Positions 1 through 7,475 of a stretch of 44,387 bases of DNA are shown one piece after another (the first letter of the stretch is position 1; every line of letters starts with the position of its first letter). Both the position numbers and the translations under genes were made by a program. The stretch covers positions 1 to 44,387 of the forward strand of contig JAFVRE010000045.1 of assembly GCA_017504465.1 (NCBI GenBank). The letters are read 5' to 3'. This DNA is from Clostridia bacterium. GTDB taxonomy: Bacteria; Bacillota; Clostridia; Christensenellales; Borkfalkiaceae. Below the pieces are notes generated by a model that worked only from the letters and a program-made list of their open reading frames with translations, ran no database searches and had not been told where the DNA came from.

Positions 1-172
1 GAGGGGGTAATACAAGTAACGTAGGGGCGCGCATTTTATACATTTGCGTTTTCGTGAAGAAAAAACGTTCGCCGGCTACTAAGAACTCAAGTTCAAAGAA
101 ATCGTGGGTATGTAAAGCAAGCATAGTTTGCCCGGGAGGCTGGGTTTTATGCCTCAAGTTATAGTATGACAT
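1..172 (-). CDS. AraC-family regulator, 5' end only (runs off the window)
   Basis: This minus-strand reading frame starts at ATG 172-170 and is still open at base 1, giving 57 residues. An AGGAGA site (183-188 read on the minus strand) lies about 10 bases upstream of the ATG, and a consensus promoter lies further upstream. The residues include HTHDFFELEFLVAGE (about 21-35), which matches the N-terminal cupin sensor of AraC/XylS regulators, where an H-x-H-x-x-x-E-like pattern opens the beta-barrel. The DNA-binding half is outside the window, so the assignment rests on this motif. Placement back to back with the lipoprotein gene and the long glycan operon suggests it regulates them, which is inference. 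Confidence 0.7.
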   Translation of the reverse strand, partial: MSYYNLRHKTQPPGQTMLALHTHDFFELEFLVAGERFFFTKTQMYKMRAPTLLVLPP

Positions 173-191
173 ATACACATTCTCTCCTGTT

Positions 192-221
192 TTGAAGAAT
201 TTATATACATACGATTATAGC
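192..221 (+). promoter_or_regulatory. Possible weak promoter of the BspA-like gene
   Basis: TTGAAG (192-197) and TATAGC (216-221) are 18 bases apart on the plus strand, each matching four of six consensus bases. The -10 overlaps the -10 of the divergent AraC promoter, so the two could exclude each other. This is a weak call from spacing and partial match only. Confidence 0.3.
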
Positions 222-242
222 ATAGGTTTTTATTCCTGTCAA
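214..242 (-). promoter_or_regulatory. Sigma-A promoter of the partial AraC gene
   Basis: Read on the minus strand, a perfect TTGACA (237-242) and a perfect TATAAT (214-219) are separated by 17 bases. The ribosome site and ATG of the AraC gene follow about 40 bases downstream. Confidence 0.85.
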
Positions 243-281
243 GGAAAAGAAATAAAAAAAGAAAAGGAATAGGTGTTTATT

Positions 282-1868
282 ATGAAAAAAACATTAATGA
301 CAACGTGTTTAAGCGTATTCTTTTTAGCATCAGGTCTTGCCTTGGGAGGCTGTGACTTCTTGCAAAGCTTAATGCAAAGCGAACCGGAAGGCGGTTTGGC
401 TTACGAATTAGTAGGCGACGGCTATACCGTTGTAGGCAGAGGCGATTGTGAGGAAGGGATTATTGAAATACCGTCCAAATATAAAGGGAAGCCGGTAACG
501 GCAATTGGCGCAAATGCGTTTCAAAACGACATAGAAATCGGCTTACTCACCATTCCCGACAGTGTTACGGTGATAGGGGAAAGCGCGTTTGACAACTGCA
601 TCAACTTATCTGGGGTAACAATGGGCAACGGCGTAACTGTCCTTGAAGACAAGGCGTTTAACAATTGCGGTTGGCTTAAAGAAATTACGTTATCCGAATC
701 GCTTGTAAATATGGGAGATAACGCGTTTAACGGTTGCAGAAATTTGGAAGAAATAGTTTTCCCCGAGACTCTTGAAACGATCGGCGAACACGCTTTTGAT
801 TATTGCGACGGTCTTGAAAACGTTACCTTTGGCACTTCGTTAAAAGAGATTGGCAGTTACGCGTTCTATAACTGTAAGGGGATTTTAGAGGTCAACATTC
901 CTGACGGCGCGCCTACGGATATTAAGACTTCCGCTTTTGAAAACTGTCAAAAAATACAATACGTTACTTTAGGCGATAGCGTAACAAACGTCGGTAACGC
1001 AGCCTTTAAAGGTGTATCAAAATTAAGAGAACTGGTAATCGGTGATAGCGTTGTGAGCCTTGCAGACGAAGCATTCTATGAGTGCAAGAAGATGTATAAA
1101 GTAACGGTTGGTTCGTCGGTGACGTCGATAGGCACTAATGCGTTTTATCACTGCTATGCAATTCGAGAAATTTACAACCGTTCGACCTTGAATATCGTTG
1201 CGGATTCCGAATCGGAAGCATTTGGCTTAATTGGAGAGAACGCGTACTACGTTCGTACCGGAAAACAGCCCTCTAAATTATCCGTGGACGAAGAACTTCA
1301 ACTTATCTATTATATAGACGGTAATAAAAAAGTGGTTGTTGGTAGCATGTTCGAAGATTATACGGACGTTGTTCTTCCCGACGACGTTGACGAGATTGCA
1401 CCGAGAGCCTTCTATAACATTGATTACGTAAGAAGTATTGATACGGGCGACGGTTGTAAGGTTATCGGCGCAAGAGCTTTTCAAAACTGCTATCACTTAG
1501 AAAAAGCAGTAATCGGCAAATCAGTAAAGACAATTGGTTTGAACGCATTCTATCGCAACCGCGTGCTTGTTACGGTCGTACTCAAGAGCAAATTGGAAAA
1601 CGGTAGCGTAGGCGAAAATGCATTCTGGAAGTATAAAAGAGATGCTAATGGCAACGTCGAAAAGAGCGCGAAAGAATTTAAGACGTTGTTCTTTGAAGGC
1701 TCGAGCAGTGACTGGGCAGAAACCAAAAAAGCATTTATAATTACTGCTGAAAAGCCCGGCAACAACGATTTGATCGCAAATTCAAAGGTTACGATCGCGT
1801 ACTATTCGGAAACGAGCAAATCAGGATGTTGGCATTACGTTGAAGGCGTTCCTACTTTATGGAAGTAA
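282..1868 (+). CDS. BspA-like leucine-rich repeat surface lipoprotein
   Basis: This is a secreted lipoprotein built almost wholly of BspA/TpLRR-type leucine-rich repeats (LRR_5). The signal peptide ends in a lipobox LALGGC with lipidated Cys24. Repeats of about 23 residues then follow, with the recurring pattern I-P-x-x-V-x-x-I-G-x-x-A-F-x-x-C (for example VTVIGESAFDNC and LETIGEHAFDYC). The frame is open from GTG 273, but ATG 282 is chosen because AGG (271-273) sits eight bases before it and the resulting signal peptide is standard. Such proteins in gut Bacillota and Bacteroidota are surface adhesion or glycan/protein-binding modules; no catalytic residues are expected. It diverges from the AraC gene. 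No terminator is visible after it, so it may be co-transcribed with the downstream operon. Confidence 0.85.
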   Translation: MKKTLMTTCLSVFFLASGLALGGCDFLQSLMQSEPEGGLAYELVGDGYTVVGRGDCEEGIIEIPSKYKGKPVTAIGANAFQNDIEIGLLTIPDSVTVIGESAFDNCINLSGVTMGNGVTVLEDKAFNNCGWLKEITLSESLVNMGDNAFNGCRNLEEIVFPETLETIGEHAFDYCDGLENVTFGTSLKEIGSYAFYNCKGILEVNIPDGAPTDIKTSAFENCQKIQYVTLGDSVTNVGNAAFKGVSKLRELVIGDSVVSLADEAFYECKKMYKVTVGSSVTSIGTNAFYHCYAIREIYNRSTLNIVADSESEAFGLIGENAYYVRTGKQPSKLSVDEELQLIYYIDGNKKVVVGSMFEDYTDVVLPDDVDEIAPRAFYNIDYVRSIDTGDGCKVIGARAFQNCYHLEKAVIGKSVKTIGLNAFYRNRVLVTVVLKSKLENGSVGENAFWKYKRDANGNVEKSAKEFKTLFFEGSSSDWAETKKAFIITAEKPGNNDLIANSKVTIAYYSETSKSGCWHYVEGVPTLWK

Positions 1869-1881
1869 AAAACGGAGAAAA

Positions 1882-1999
1882 ATAGTTGAAGACTTAAAAA
1901 TCGCTTATATCGGCGGTGGCTCGCGCGCTTTTTAATGAAACGTTAGAAAACACGAAGGACTACCTGTCCGCATATAACGAGTACATGAAGAAATACTAA
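1882..1999 (+). pseudogene. Remnant of a GH4 (alpha-galacturonidase-like) gene with the middle deleted
   Basis: Between the lipoprotein and the next gene lie two protein fragments in different frames. Frame one (1885-1935) reads VEDLKIAYIGGGSRAF then stop; KIAYIGGGSR is the N-terminal NAD-binding strand-turn typical of GH4 enzymes, especially the LplD-type alpha-galacturonidases. Frame two (1934-1999) reads NETLENTKDYLSAYNEYMKK then Tyr and stop, resembling a GH4 C-terminal helix. A normal GH4 protein is about 430-480 residues, so roughly 1.3 kb appears lost, with a frame change near 1926-1934. A GGAG site (1874-1877) remains, but the expected start position is ATA (1882-1884), not ATG. The N-terminal motif is convincing; the C-terminal match is softer. 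Confidence 0.6.
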
Positions 2000-2010
2000 C
2001 GGAGGGTTTT

Positions 2011-2841
2011 ATGTATCAGTTAGATTTAGGTACCACCGTTCATCTTTTCCGTCCTGACGGCTTGAATAAAGAATTTTATGAAAGCATCAAGGAAATTAAA
2101 AGACAAGGCTTTAAAAGCATAGAATTGTCGCTTGGAAAAGTTGGCGGGTATAAAGTGAATATGGAGCAGTGTATAGAAAAAGTCGGGGACGGCATTAAAG
2201 CCGTCCTTGACGAAGGTTTAATCTTAAACAGCATACACATGCCCTTCCAACGCTTTATTTATATTTCCAGCTACGACGAAGACGTACGAGCTTTTGCGTT
2301 GGATGCGTTTTGTAAATTGATTGAAGAGTGCGATAAGTACAATCCCAATCATTACGTATTCCACAGCAAGACTAAAGCAAAAGAAGCGCCCTTTTGGGAA
2401 CTTCGTAAGCCTGCGCTGACGGATACCTTTCGTAGAATGATCGCTACGACCAAAAACAATATCTGCATAGAGAATATGGTCACATCTTTTCCGGACAACA
2501 TTACTGATATGGTGAGCATATTAGAAGAAGTTGAAGGGGGAAAATGCTGTATTGACATGAACCATTTCTTACACGATAAAGTGGAAGATGCGATTTCTGC
2601 GCTTGGAAAGTGGCTTTGTGCGGTGCACGTATCCGATTACGACGGCATATACGAAAAGCACTGGATGCCAAAAGAAGGCGTCAACGACTGGATGAAGATT
2701 ATCGGCGCGCTTGAAAAAGTTGGATATAAGGGCGCATTCACGTACGAACTTCTTCGTGAAAAGTACGGATATACGTACGCGGATATTCGTAAGAATTACG
2801 AAATGCTGTTTGAAGAATACAACAAAACCACTTCGCGTTGA
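2011..2841 (+). CDS. Sugar phosphate isomerase/epimerase-like TIM-barrel protein
   Basis: The 276 residues fit the xylose isomerase-like TIM barrel superfamily (AP endonuclease family 2), cytoplasmic metal-dependent enzymes that isomerise or epimerise sugars and keto-sugars. Candidate divalent metal ligands and active-site residues fall at the usual strand ends: E38, H76 (IHMPF), E154 (IENM), D182 and H185 (IDMNH), H206 (VHVSD) and E246 (TYELL). Length is typical. The start is fixed by GGAGGG (2001-2006) just before ATG 2011. It heads the plus-strand operon, with 52 bases to the next gene, and probably converts a sugar released by the downstream hydrolases. Which sugar cannot be told from the sequence. 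Confidence 0.8.
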   Translation: MYQLDLGTTVHLFRPDGLNKEFYESIKEIKRQGFKSIELSLGKVGGYKVNMEQCIEKVGDGIKAVLDEGLILNSIHMPFQRFIYISSYDEDVRAFALDAFCKLIEECDKYNPNHYVFHSKTKAKEAPFWELRKPALTDTFRRMIATTKNNICIENMVTSFPDNITDMVSILEEVEGGKCCIDMNHFLHDKVEDAISALGKWLCAVHVSDYDGIYEKHWMPKEGVNDWMKIIGALEKVGYKGAFTYELLREKYGYTYADIRKNYEMLFEEYNKTTSR

Positions 2842-2893
2842 AATGCAAGAAATTTTAATGCTCTTTAAGTAAAAATTTTGCAAGGTGAAGAAT

Positions 2894-4378
2894 ATGTTTG
2901 AAAAAATTACGCCTGAACAGGCAGGTATCTCGTCAAAAAACGTAACGAAATTTATTAAAATGCTTGAAAAGCGCGGCGCAACGACGCACAGCTTTTTGTT
3001 TATGCGTGGAGATAAAATTTTCGCGGAAGGCTATTGGAAACCCTTCCATCAAGATTACTTACATAGACAATACTCGCAAACTAAGAGCTTTACAAGTATT
3101 GCAATCGGGCTTTTGGAAGAAGAAGGAAAACTTAACTTAGACGATAAAATCGCCGATCATTTCCCTGAAAAAATCGACGGCGAGTGTGATAAATATCTCA
3201 AAGAACAAACCATTCGCGATATGCTTATGATGAAGACGGTTAGCCGTCCTTCCGCGTGGTTTGTCAGCGGTAACCCCGATAGAACGCATCACTATTTTAA
3301 CAACAAGAGAGCGACGCACCCTTCGGGGAGTTATTGGGCGTACGATAGCGCAGGTACCCAAGTTCTTTGCGCGCTCGTTGAAAAACTCTCGGGGAAGTCT
3401 CTTTTAGACTACTTAAAAGAAAAATTATTCAATGAAATGGGCACCTTCCAAACGGCAACCGTTTTAAAGACGCCAAACGGCGATTCTTGGGGAGATTCTG
3501 CTATGATCTGCACCTTGCGCGACATGGCGTCGTTTAGCCGTTTTGTGGGCAATTACGGCGTTTGGAACGGCAAGAGACTCATGAACGAAAGATACCTTCG
3601 TGAAGCGACGAGCCCGCTTGGCTCTAACGTGGACACCGCGAAATATTCGGCGTTCCGTTTTGGCTACGGTTACAAGATTTGGCGCGTTTGCGGAAACGGA
3701 TTTACTTTTACTGGTATGGGCGATCAGCTCACCGTTTGCTATCCTGAAAAGGATTTAATTTTCGCGTGCAATTCGGACAATCAAGGCACGATGTTGATTC
3801 GTGAAATGATGTACATGGCATTAGAAGACCTTTTCGTTGACGAAATTAAGGACGAGCCTTTGCCCGAAGACAAAGAAGCGCAACAAGAGCTTGAAGATTT
3901 GATTGCAGGCTTAGAGCTTCGCTCGGTGAAAGGGCTTGAAGATTCTTCCTTCCGTGAAGAATTAAACGGCGCAGAATACGTTTGCGAGCCCAACCCGATG
4001 GGTATTGAAAAATTCTCCTTCACGTTTGAAGACAAGACGAAGGGCGTATTCCGCTACACGAATGCGCAAGGCGAAAAGGAAATTCCTTTCGGTGTCAACC
4101 ACAACGTATTCGGGCAATTCCCGCAACTTGGATATTCAGGCGACTACGGCGCGCTTCCCACGACGGACGGATCGATGTATAAAGACGCCGTTTCGCTCGC
4201 ATGGCTTGAAGAAAAGGATATGCTTTTCTTCGTGCAAATCATTGATAGATATTTTGGAAACTTGAGCATTCGTTTCTCTTTTAAGGGGGACGAGGTGTAC
4301 GCTACTTTCCAAAAAGCGGCTGAACATTTCTTGAATGAATATCAAGGCGCGCTCTTAGGTAAAAAAGCAATCAAATGA
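2894..4378 (+). CDS. Beta-lactamase-fold serine hydrolase, copy 1
   Basis: This 494-residue protein belongs to the serine beta-lactamase-like/class C family (esterases, D-aminopeptidases and related enzymes). The catalytic S-x-x-K is S61-Q-T-K64, the Tyr motif is Y150-D-S152 after the usual PSGSYWAY lead-in, and FTFTGMGDQ resembles the third (H/K-T-G) box. There is no signal peptide, so it is cytoplasmic and unlikely to be a resistance enzyme; an esterase acting on decorated sugars is the likelier role. The open frame begins at GTG 2885, but ATG 2894 is chosen because the next gene, its close paralogue, starts with the same MFEKITPEQAGIS and AAGGTG (2882-2887) is well placed. The C-terminal third (about 330-494) is a beta-rich extension seen in related hydrolases. 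Confidence 0.85.
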   Translation: MFEKITPEQAGISSKNVTKFIKMLEKRGATTHSFLFMRGDKIFAEGYWKPFHQDYLHRQYSQTKSFTSIAIGLLEEEGKLNLDDKIADHFPEKIDGECDKYLKEQTIRDMLMMKTVSRPSAWFVSGNPDRTHHYFNNKRATHPSGSYWAYDSAGTQVLCALVEKLSGKSLLDYLKEKLFNEMGTFQTATVLKTPNGDSWGDSAMICTLRDMASFSRFVGNYGVWNGKRLMNERYLREATSPLGSNVDTAKYSAFRFGYGYKIWRVCGNGFTFTGMGDQLTVCYPEKDLIFACNSDNQGTMLIREMMYMALEDLFVDEIKDEPLPEDKEAQQELEDLIAGLELRSVKGLEDSSFREELNGAEYVCEPNPMGIEKFSFTFEDKTKGVFRYTNAQGEKEIPFGVNHNVFGQFPQLGYSGDYGALPTTDGSMYKDAVSLAWLEEKDMLFFVQIIDRYFGNLSIRFSFKGDEVYATFQKAAEHFLNEYQGALLGKKAIK

Positions 4379-4385
4379 CGTCAAC

Positions 4386-4407
4386 ACGCCTTAAGCAATT
4401 AAGGCGT
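4386..4407 (+). other. Intercistronic hairpin between the duplicated hydrolase genes
   Basis: A perfect 9-bp stem (ACGCCTTAA / TTAAGGCGT) with a GCAA tetraloop follows the stop of copy 1. The downstream run is only TTGAACTGTTT, a poor U-tract, so it is more likely a weak attenuator or an RNA-stabilising element than a full terminator. Confidence 0.55.
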
Positions 4408-4432
4408 TTGAACTGTTTATAAGAGGTAAATT

Positions 4433-5914
4433 ATGTTTGAAAAAATTACGCCCGAACAGGCGGGAATCTCGTCGAAAAACGTAACGAAATTTATTAAATT
4501 GCTTGAAACCCACGGCGCAAAAACGCACGGATTCTTGTTTATGCGCGGTGATAAAATTTTTGCGGAAGGGTATTGGAAGCCCTTCCATCGTGATTTTTGT
4601 CACAGACAATATTCCCAAACCAAGAGTTTCGTAGGCGTTGCCATCGGGCTTTTGGAAGAAGAAGGAAAGCTTAATTTAGACGATAAGATCGTCGATTACT
4701 TCCCCGAAAAGATAGAAGGAGAATGTCAAAAGTATCTTCAAGATCAAACCATTCGCGAAATGTTAATGATGAAAACGGTTGGAAGCCCTTCGGCTTGGTT
4801 TGTCAGCGGCAACCCCGATAGAACGCATCACTATTTCAATTGCAAAAGGGTAATGCGCCCTTCGGGTTCTTATTGGGCGTACGATAGCGCAGGATCGCAA
4901 GTGCTTTGCGCGCTCGTTGAAAAGCTCGCAGGGAAACCGCTTTTAGAGTATATGAAAGAAAAACTCTTCAACGAAATGGGCGCGTTCCAAACGGCAACCG
5001 TTTTAAAGACGCCAAACGGCGATTCTTGGGGTGATTCGGCGATGGTTTGTACCTTGCGCGACATGGCGGCTTTCGCGAGAATCGTAATGAATTACGGCGT
5101 TTGGAACGGCAAACGACTTATGAACGAGAAATACCTCCGCGACGCGACGAGCGCGTTAGTGAACAACGCAGATGGGATGAGATATTCTCCTTATAAATAT
5201 GGCTACGGATATCAAATTTGGCGTATTTGCGGTAACGGGTTCGCGTTCGTAGGCATGGGAGACCAGCTCACGATGTGCTATCCCGAAAAGGATTTGATTT
5301 TCACTTGTAATTCGTGCAATCAAGGCGAGCCGTCCGTTCGCGAAAGGATGTATATCGCTTTAGAAGAACTTTTCGTTAACGAAATCAAGGACGAGCCTTT
5401 AGCGGAAGATACGGCGGCAGAGCAAGAACTCGACGAGTTGGTGGCGGGATTAACGCTACGCTCGGCAAAAGGGTTAGACGATTCGCCTTTCCGCGCCGAA
5501 TTGAGCGGAACGGAATACGTTTGCGAGCAAAATCCGATGGGGATAGAGAAATTCTCTTTCAATTTTGAAGATAAAACCAAGGGTGTGTTCCGTTACAAGA
5601 ACGCGCAGGGTGAGAAGGAAATTCCTTTCGGTGTGAACCACAACGAGTTTGGTCAATTCCCGCAGTTTGGATATTCCAACGAATACGGCGCTGTGCCGAC
5701 GACGGACGGATTTATGTACGACGACGCGGTATCGGTGGCTTGGATGGGCGAGAAAAATTTGCTTTTGTTCGTGCAAATCATTGATAAATATTTTGGAAAC
5801 ATGGACGCTCGTTTCGCATTCAAAGGCGACGAAGTGTATGCAACTTTCCAAAAAGCAGCGGAGCATTTCTTGAACGAATATCAAGGCACTTTGCTCGGTA
5901 AGAAAGTGAAATAA
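4433..5914 (+). CDS. Beta-lactamase-fold serine hydrolase, copy 2
   Basis: This 493-residue protein is a close paralogue of the preceding gene, collinear with it and roughly three quarters or more identical by eye. It keeps S61-Q-T-K64, Y150-D-S152 and a third-box-like GFAFVGMGDQ, in which the FTG of copy 1 is FVG. AGAGG lies eight bases before ATG 4433. There is no signal peptide. The tandem arrangement inside one operon points to gene duplication followed by divergence, presumably towards two related ester or amide substrates. Both copies carry the same long C-terminal beta-rich extension, so neither is truncated. The real substrate is unknown. Confidence 0.85.
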   Translation: MFEKITPEQAGISSKNVTKFIKLLETHGAKTHGFLFMRGDKIFAEGYWKPFHRDFCHRQYSQTKSFVGVAIGLLEEEGKLNLDDKIVDYFPEKIEGECQKYLQDQTIREMLMMKTVGSPSAWFVSGNPDRTHHYFNCKRVMRPSGSYWAYDSAGSQVLCALVEKLAGKPLLEYMKEKLFNEMGAFQTATVLKTPNGDSWGDSAMVCTLRDMAAFARIVMNYGVWNGKRLMNEKYLRDATSALVNNADGMRYSPYKYGYGYQIWRICGNGFAFVGMGDQLTMCYPEKDLIFTCNSCNQGEPSVRERMYIALEELFVNEIKDEPLAEDTAAEQELDELVAGLTLRSAKGLDDSPFRAELSGTEYVCEQNPMGIEKFSFNFEDKTKGVFRYKNAQGEKEIPFGVNHNEFGQFPQFGYSNEYGAVPTTDGFMYDDAVSVAWMGEKNLLLFVQIIDKYFGNMDARFAFKGDEVYATFQKAAEHFLNEYQGTLLGKKVK

Positions 5915-5935
5915 ATTGTAGGCGGAGATTAAAAA

Positions 5936-6685
5936 ATGAGAAGATTTATGAACGTGCAGTATAGTGAATACGAGGAAACGCTGGTAGATATTTATTTGCC
6001 GGATACCGATCACTATACGACGGTCGTAAACTTTCACGGCGGCGGACTTGATCGTGGCGATAAGTACAGCGAAGATTTTGAAAAAATGGCGGCTGGCTTG
6101 ACGGCAGCAGGGTACGCGCTTGCGTCGGTAGAATATAGAAAATATCCCAACGCAAAATTCCCCGATTTCCTTTTAGACGCCGCAAAGGCAACTGCGTTCG
6201 TAAAGAACTTCGTAAAGGACTACGGCGGAAACGGAGACGTCATCATTGCAGGTCAATCTGCGGGCGCTTGGATGTCGCTTATGCTTTGCTTGAATAAAAA
6301 ATATTTGGAAAACGAAGGGATTGACAGCGAAGAAATCAAAGGCTGGTTTATCGATAGCGCACAACCGACTTCGCACTTCAACGTATTAGTTCAAGAAACG
6401 GGCGCGCATAAACGCACGCAAAGAATTGACGAATACGCTCCTTTGTATTTCTTAGGCAAAGATAGTAAGTTCAGCAAGATGATACTCTTAACCTATGAGA
6501 ACGACGTCGTTTGCAGAAACGAACAAAATCAACTTTTTTACAAAGCGGTGCTTGCATTCAATCCGGAAGCGAAAATCGAGTATCGTTTACTCGGCGGTAA
6601 ACATTGCAACGCAATAGAACAACGCGACGAAAACGGCGGCTCGCTTTACGCTAAACTTTTCTTGGATTGGATTTTAAAAGAATAA
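5936..6685 (+). CDS. Alpha/beta hydrolase (esterase-like), copy 1
   Basis: This 249-residue cytoplasmic alpha/beta-hydrolase resembles the BD-FAE/HSL-type esterases. It has the oxyanion-hole motif H34-G-G-G37, the nucleophile elbow G-Q-S108-A-G, a candidate acid D190 (YEND) and a candidate His223 (GGKHC), all in the expected order. GGCGGAG lies about ten bases before ATG 5936. In glycan operons such proteins remove acetyl, methyl or feruloyl groups from sugars; the exact ester is not determined here. It is followed after 23 bases by a paralogue of the same length. Confidence 0.85.
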   Translation: MRRFMNVQYSEYEETLVDIYLPDTDHYTTVVNFHGGGLDRGDKYSEDFEKMAAGLTAAGYALASVEYRKYPNAKFPDFLLDAAKATAFVKNFVKDYGGNGDVIIAGQSAGAWMSLMLCLNKKYLENEGIDSEEIKGWFIDSAQPTSHFNVLVQETGAHKRTQRIDEYAPLYFLGKDSKFSKMILLTYENDVVCRNEQNQLFYKAVLAFNPEAKIEYRLLGGKHCNAIEQRDENGGSLYAKLFLDWILKE

Positions 6686-6708
6686 ATCATTTAACGGAGA
6701 TTAGAAAA

Positions 6709-7458
6709 ATGAGAAGATTCATGGACGTACAATACGGTGAATACGATGAAACTTTGGTAGATATTTATTTGCCTGATACCGACAATTATACGACGGTTGT
6801 CGATTTTCACGGCGGCGGACTTGACCACGGTTCGAAATACAGCCAAAGATATGAAGAAATGGCGGCGGCTTTCACGGCGGCAGGCTACGCGCTTGCGTCG
6901 GTGGAATATAGAAAATATCCGAACGCAAAATTCCCTGATTTCCTTGTGGACGGCGCAAAGGCAACGGCGTTCGTAAAGAATTTTATAAAAGAGAACGGCG
7001 GAAACGGCGATATCATTATCGCAGGACATTCCGCAGGCGCTTGGATGTCGCTTATGCTTTGCTTTAATAAGGAATATTTAGCAAACGAAGGTATTGATAG
7101 CGAAGAAATCAAGAATTGGATTATCGACAGCGCGCAAACGACGTCGCACTTCAACGTATTAGCGCAAGAAACGGGCGTTGATCCGCTTACGCAAAGAATC
7201 GATCAATACTCTCCCATGTATTACTTGGACAAAAACAGCAAGTTCAGTAAAATGATTCTTATCTTGTACGACAACGATATGCCTTGCAGATACGAGCAAA
7301 ACCAACTTTTATATAAAGCTATTCTTGCGTTCAATCCCGAAGCGAAGATTGAATATCGCTTATTAAACGGCAAACATTGCAGCGCAATGAAACAATACAA
7401 TGAAAAAGGCGAATCGCTTTATACGGAAATCTTCTTAGACTGGATTTCAAAAGAATAA
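6709..7458 (+). CDS. Alpha/beta hydrolase (esterase-like), copy 2
   Basis: This 249-residue paralogue of the previous gene retains H34-G-G-G37, G-H-S108-A-G, D190 (YDND) and H223 (NGKHC). The open frame extends upstream to 6667, but ATG 6709 is taken because CGGAG (6695-6699) is correctly placed and the protein then begins MRRFMDVQY, matching copy 1. It is the second tandem gene pair in this operon, after the serine hydrolases. The elbow differs (GHSAG against GQSAG), which is a normal variation and compatible with activity. Cytoplasmic esterase action on imported decorated oligosaccharides is inferred from context. Confidence 0.85.
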   Translation: MRRFMDVQYGEYDETLVDIYLPDTDNYTTVVDFHGGGLDHGSKYSQRYEEMAAAFTAAGYALASVEYRKYPNAKFPDFLVDGAKATAFVKNFIKENGGNGDIIIAGHSAGAWMSLMLCFNKEYLANEGIDSEEIKNWIIDSAQTTSHFNVLAQETGVDPLTQRIDQYSPMYYLDKNSKFSKMILILYDNDMPCRYEQNQLLYKAILAFNPEAKIEYRLLNGKHCSAMKQYNEKGESLYTEIFLDWISKE

Positions 7459-7475
7459 TTAAAGAAGGGTAAATT

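Noticed and set aside
2894-5914. The two beta-lactamase-fold genes as antibiotic resistance determinants
   Set aside because: No signal peptide, a long C-terminal extension, operon context with glycan enzymes, and altered third-box motifs point to esterase-type serine hydrolases.
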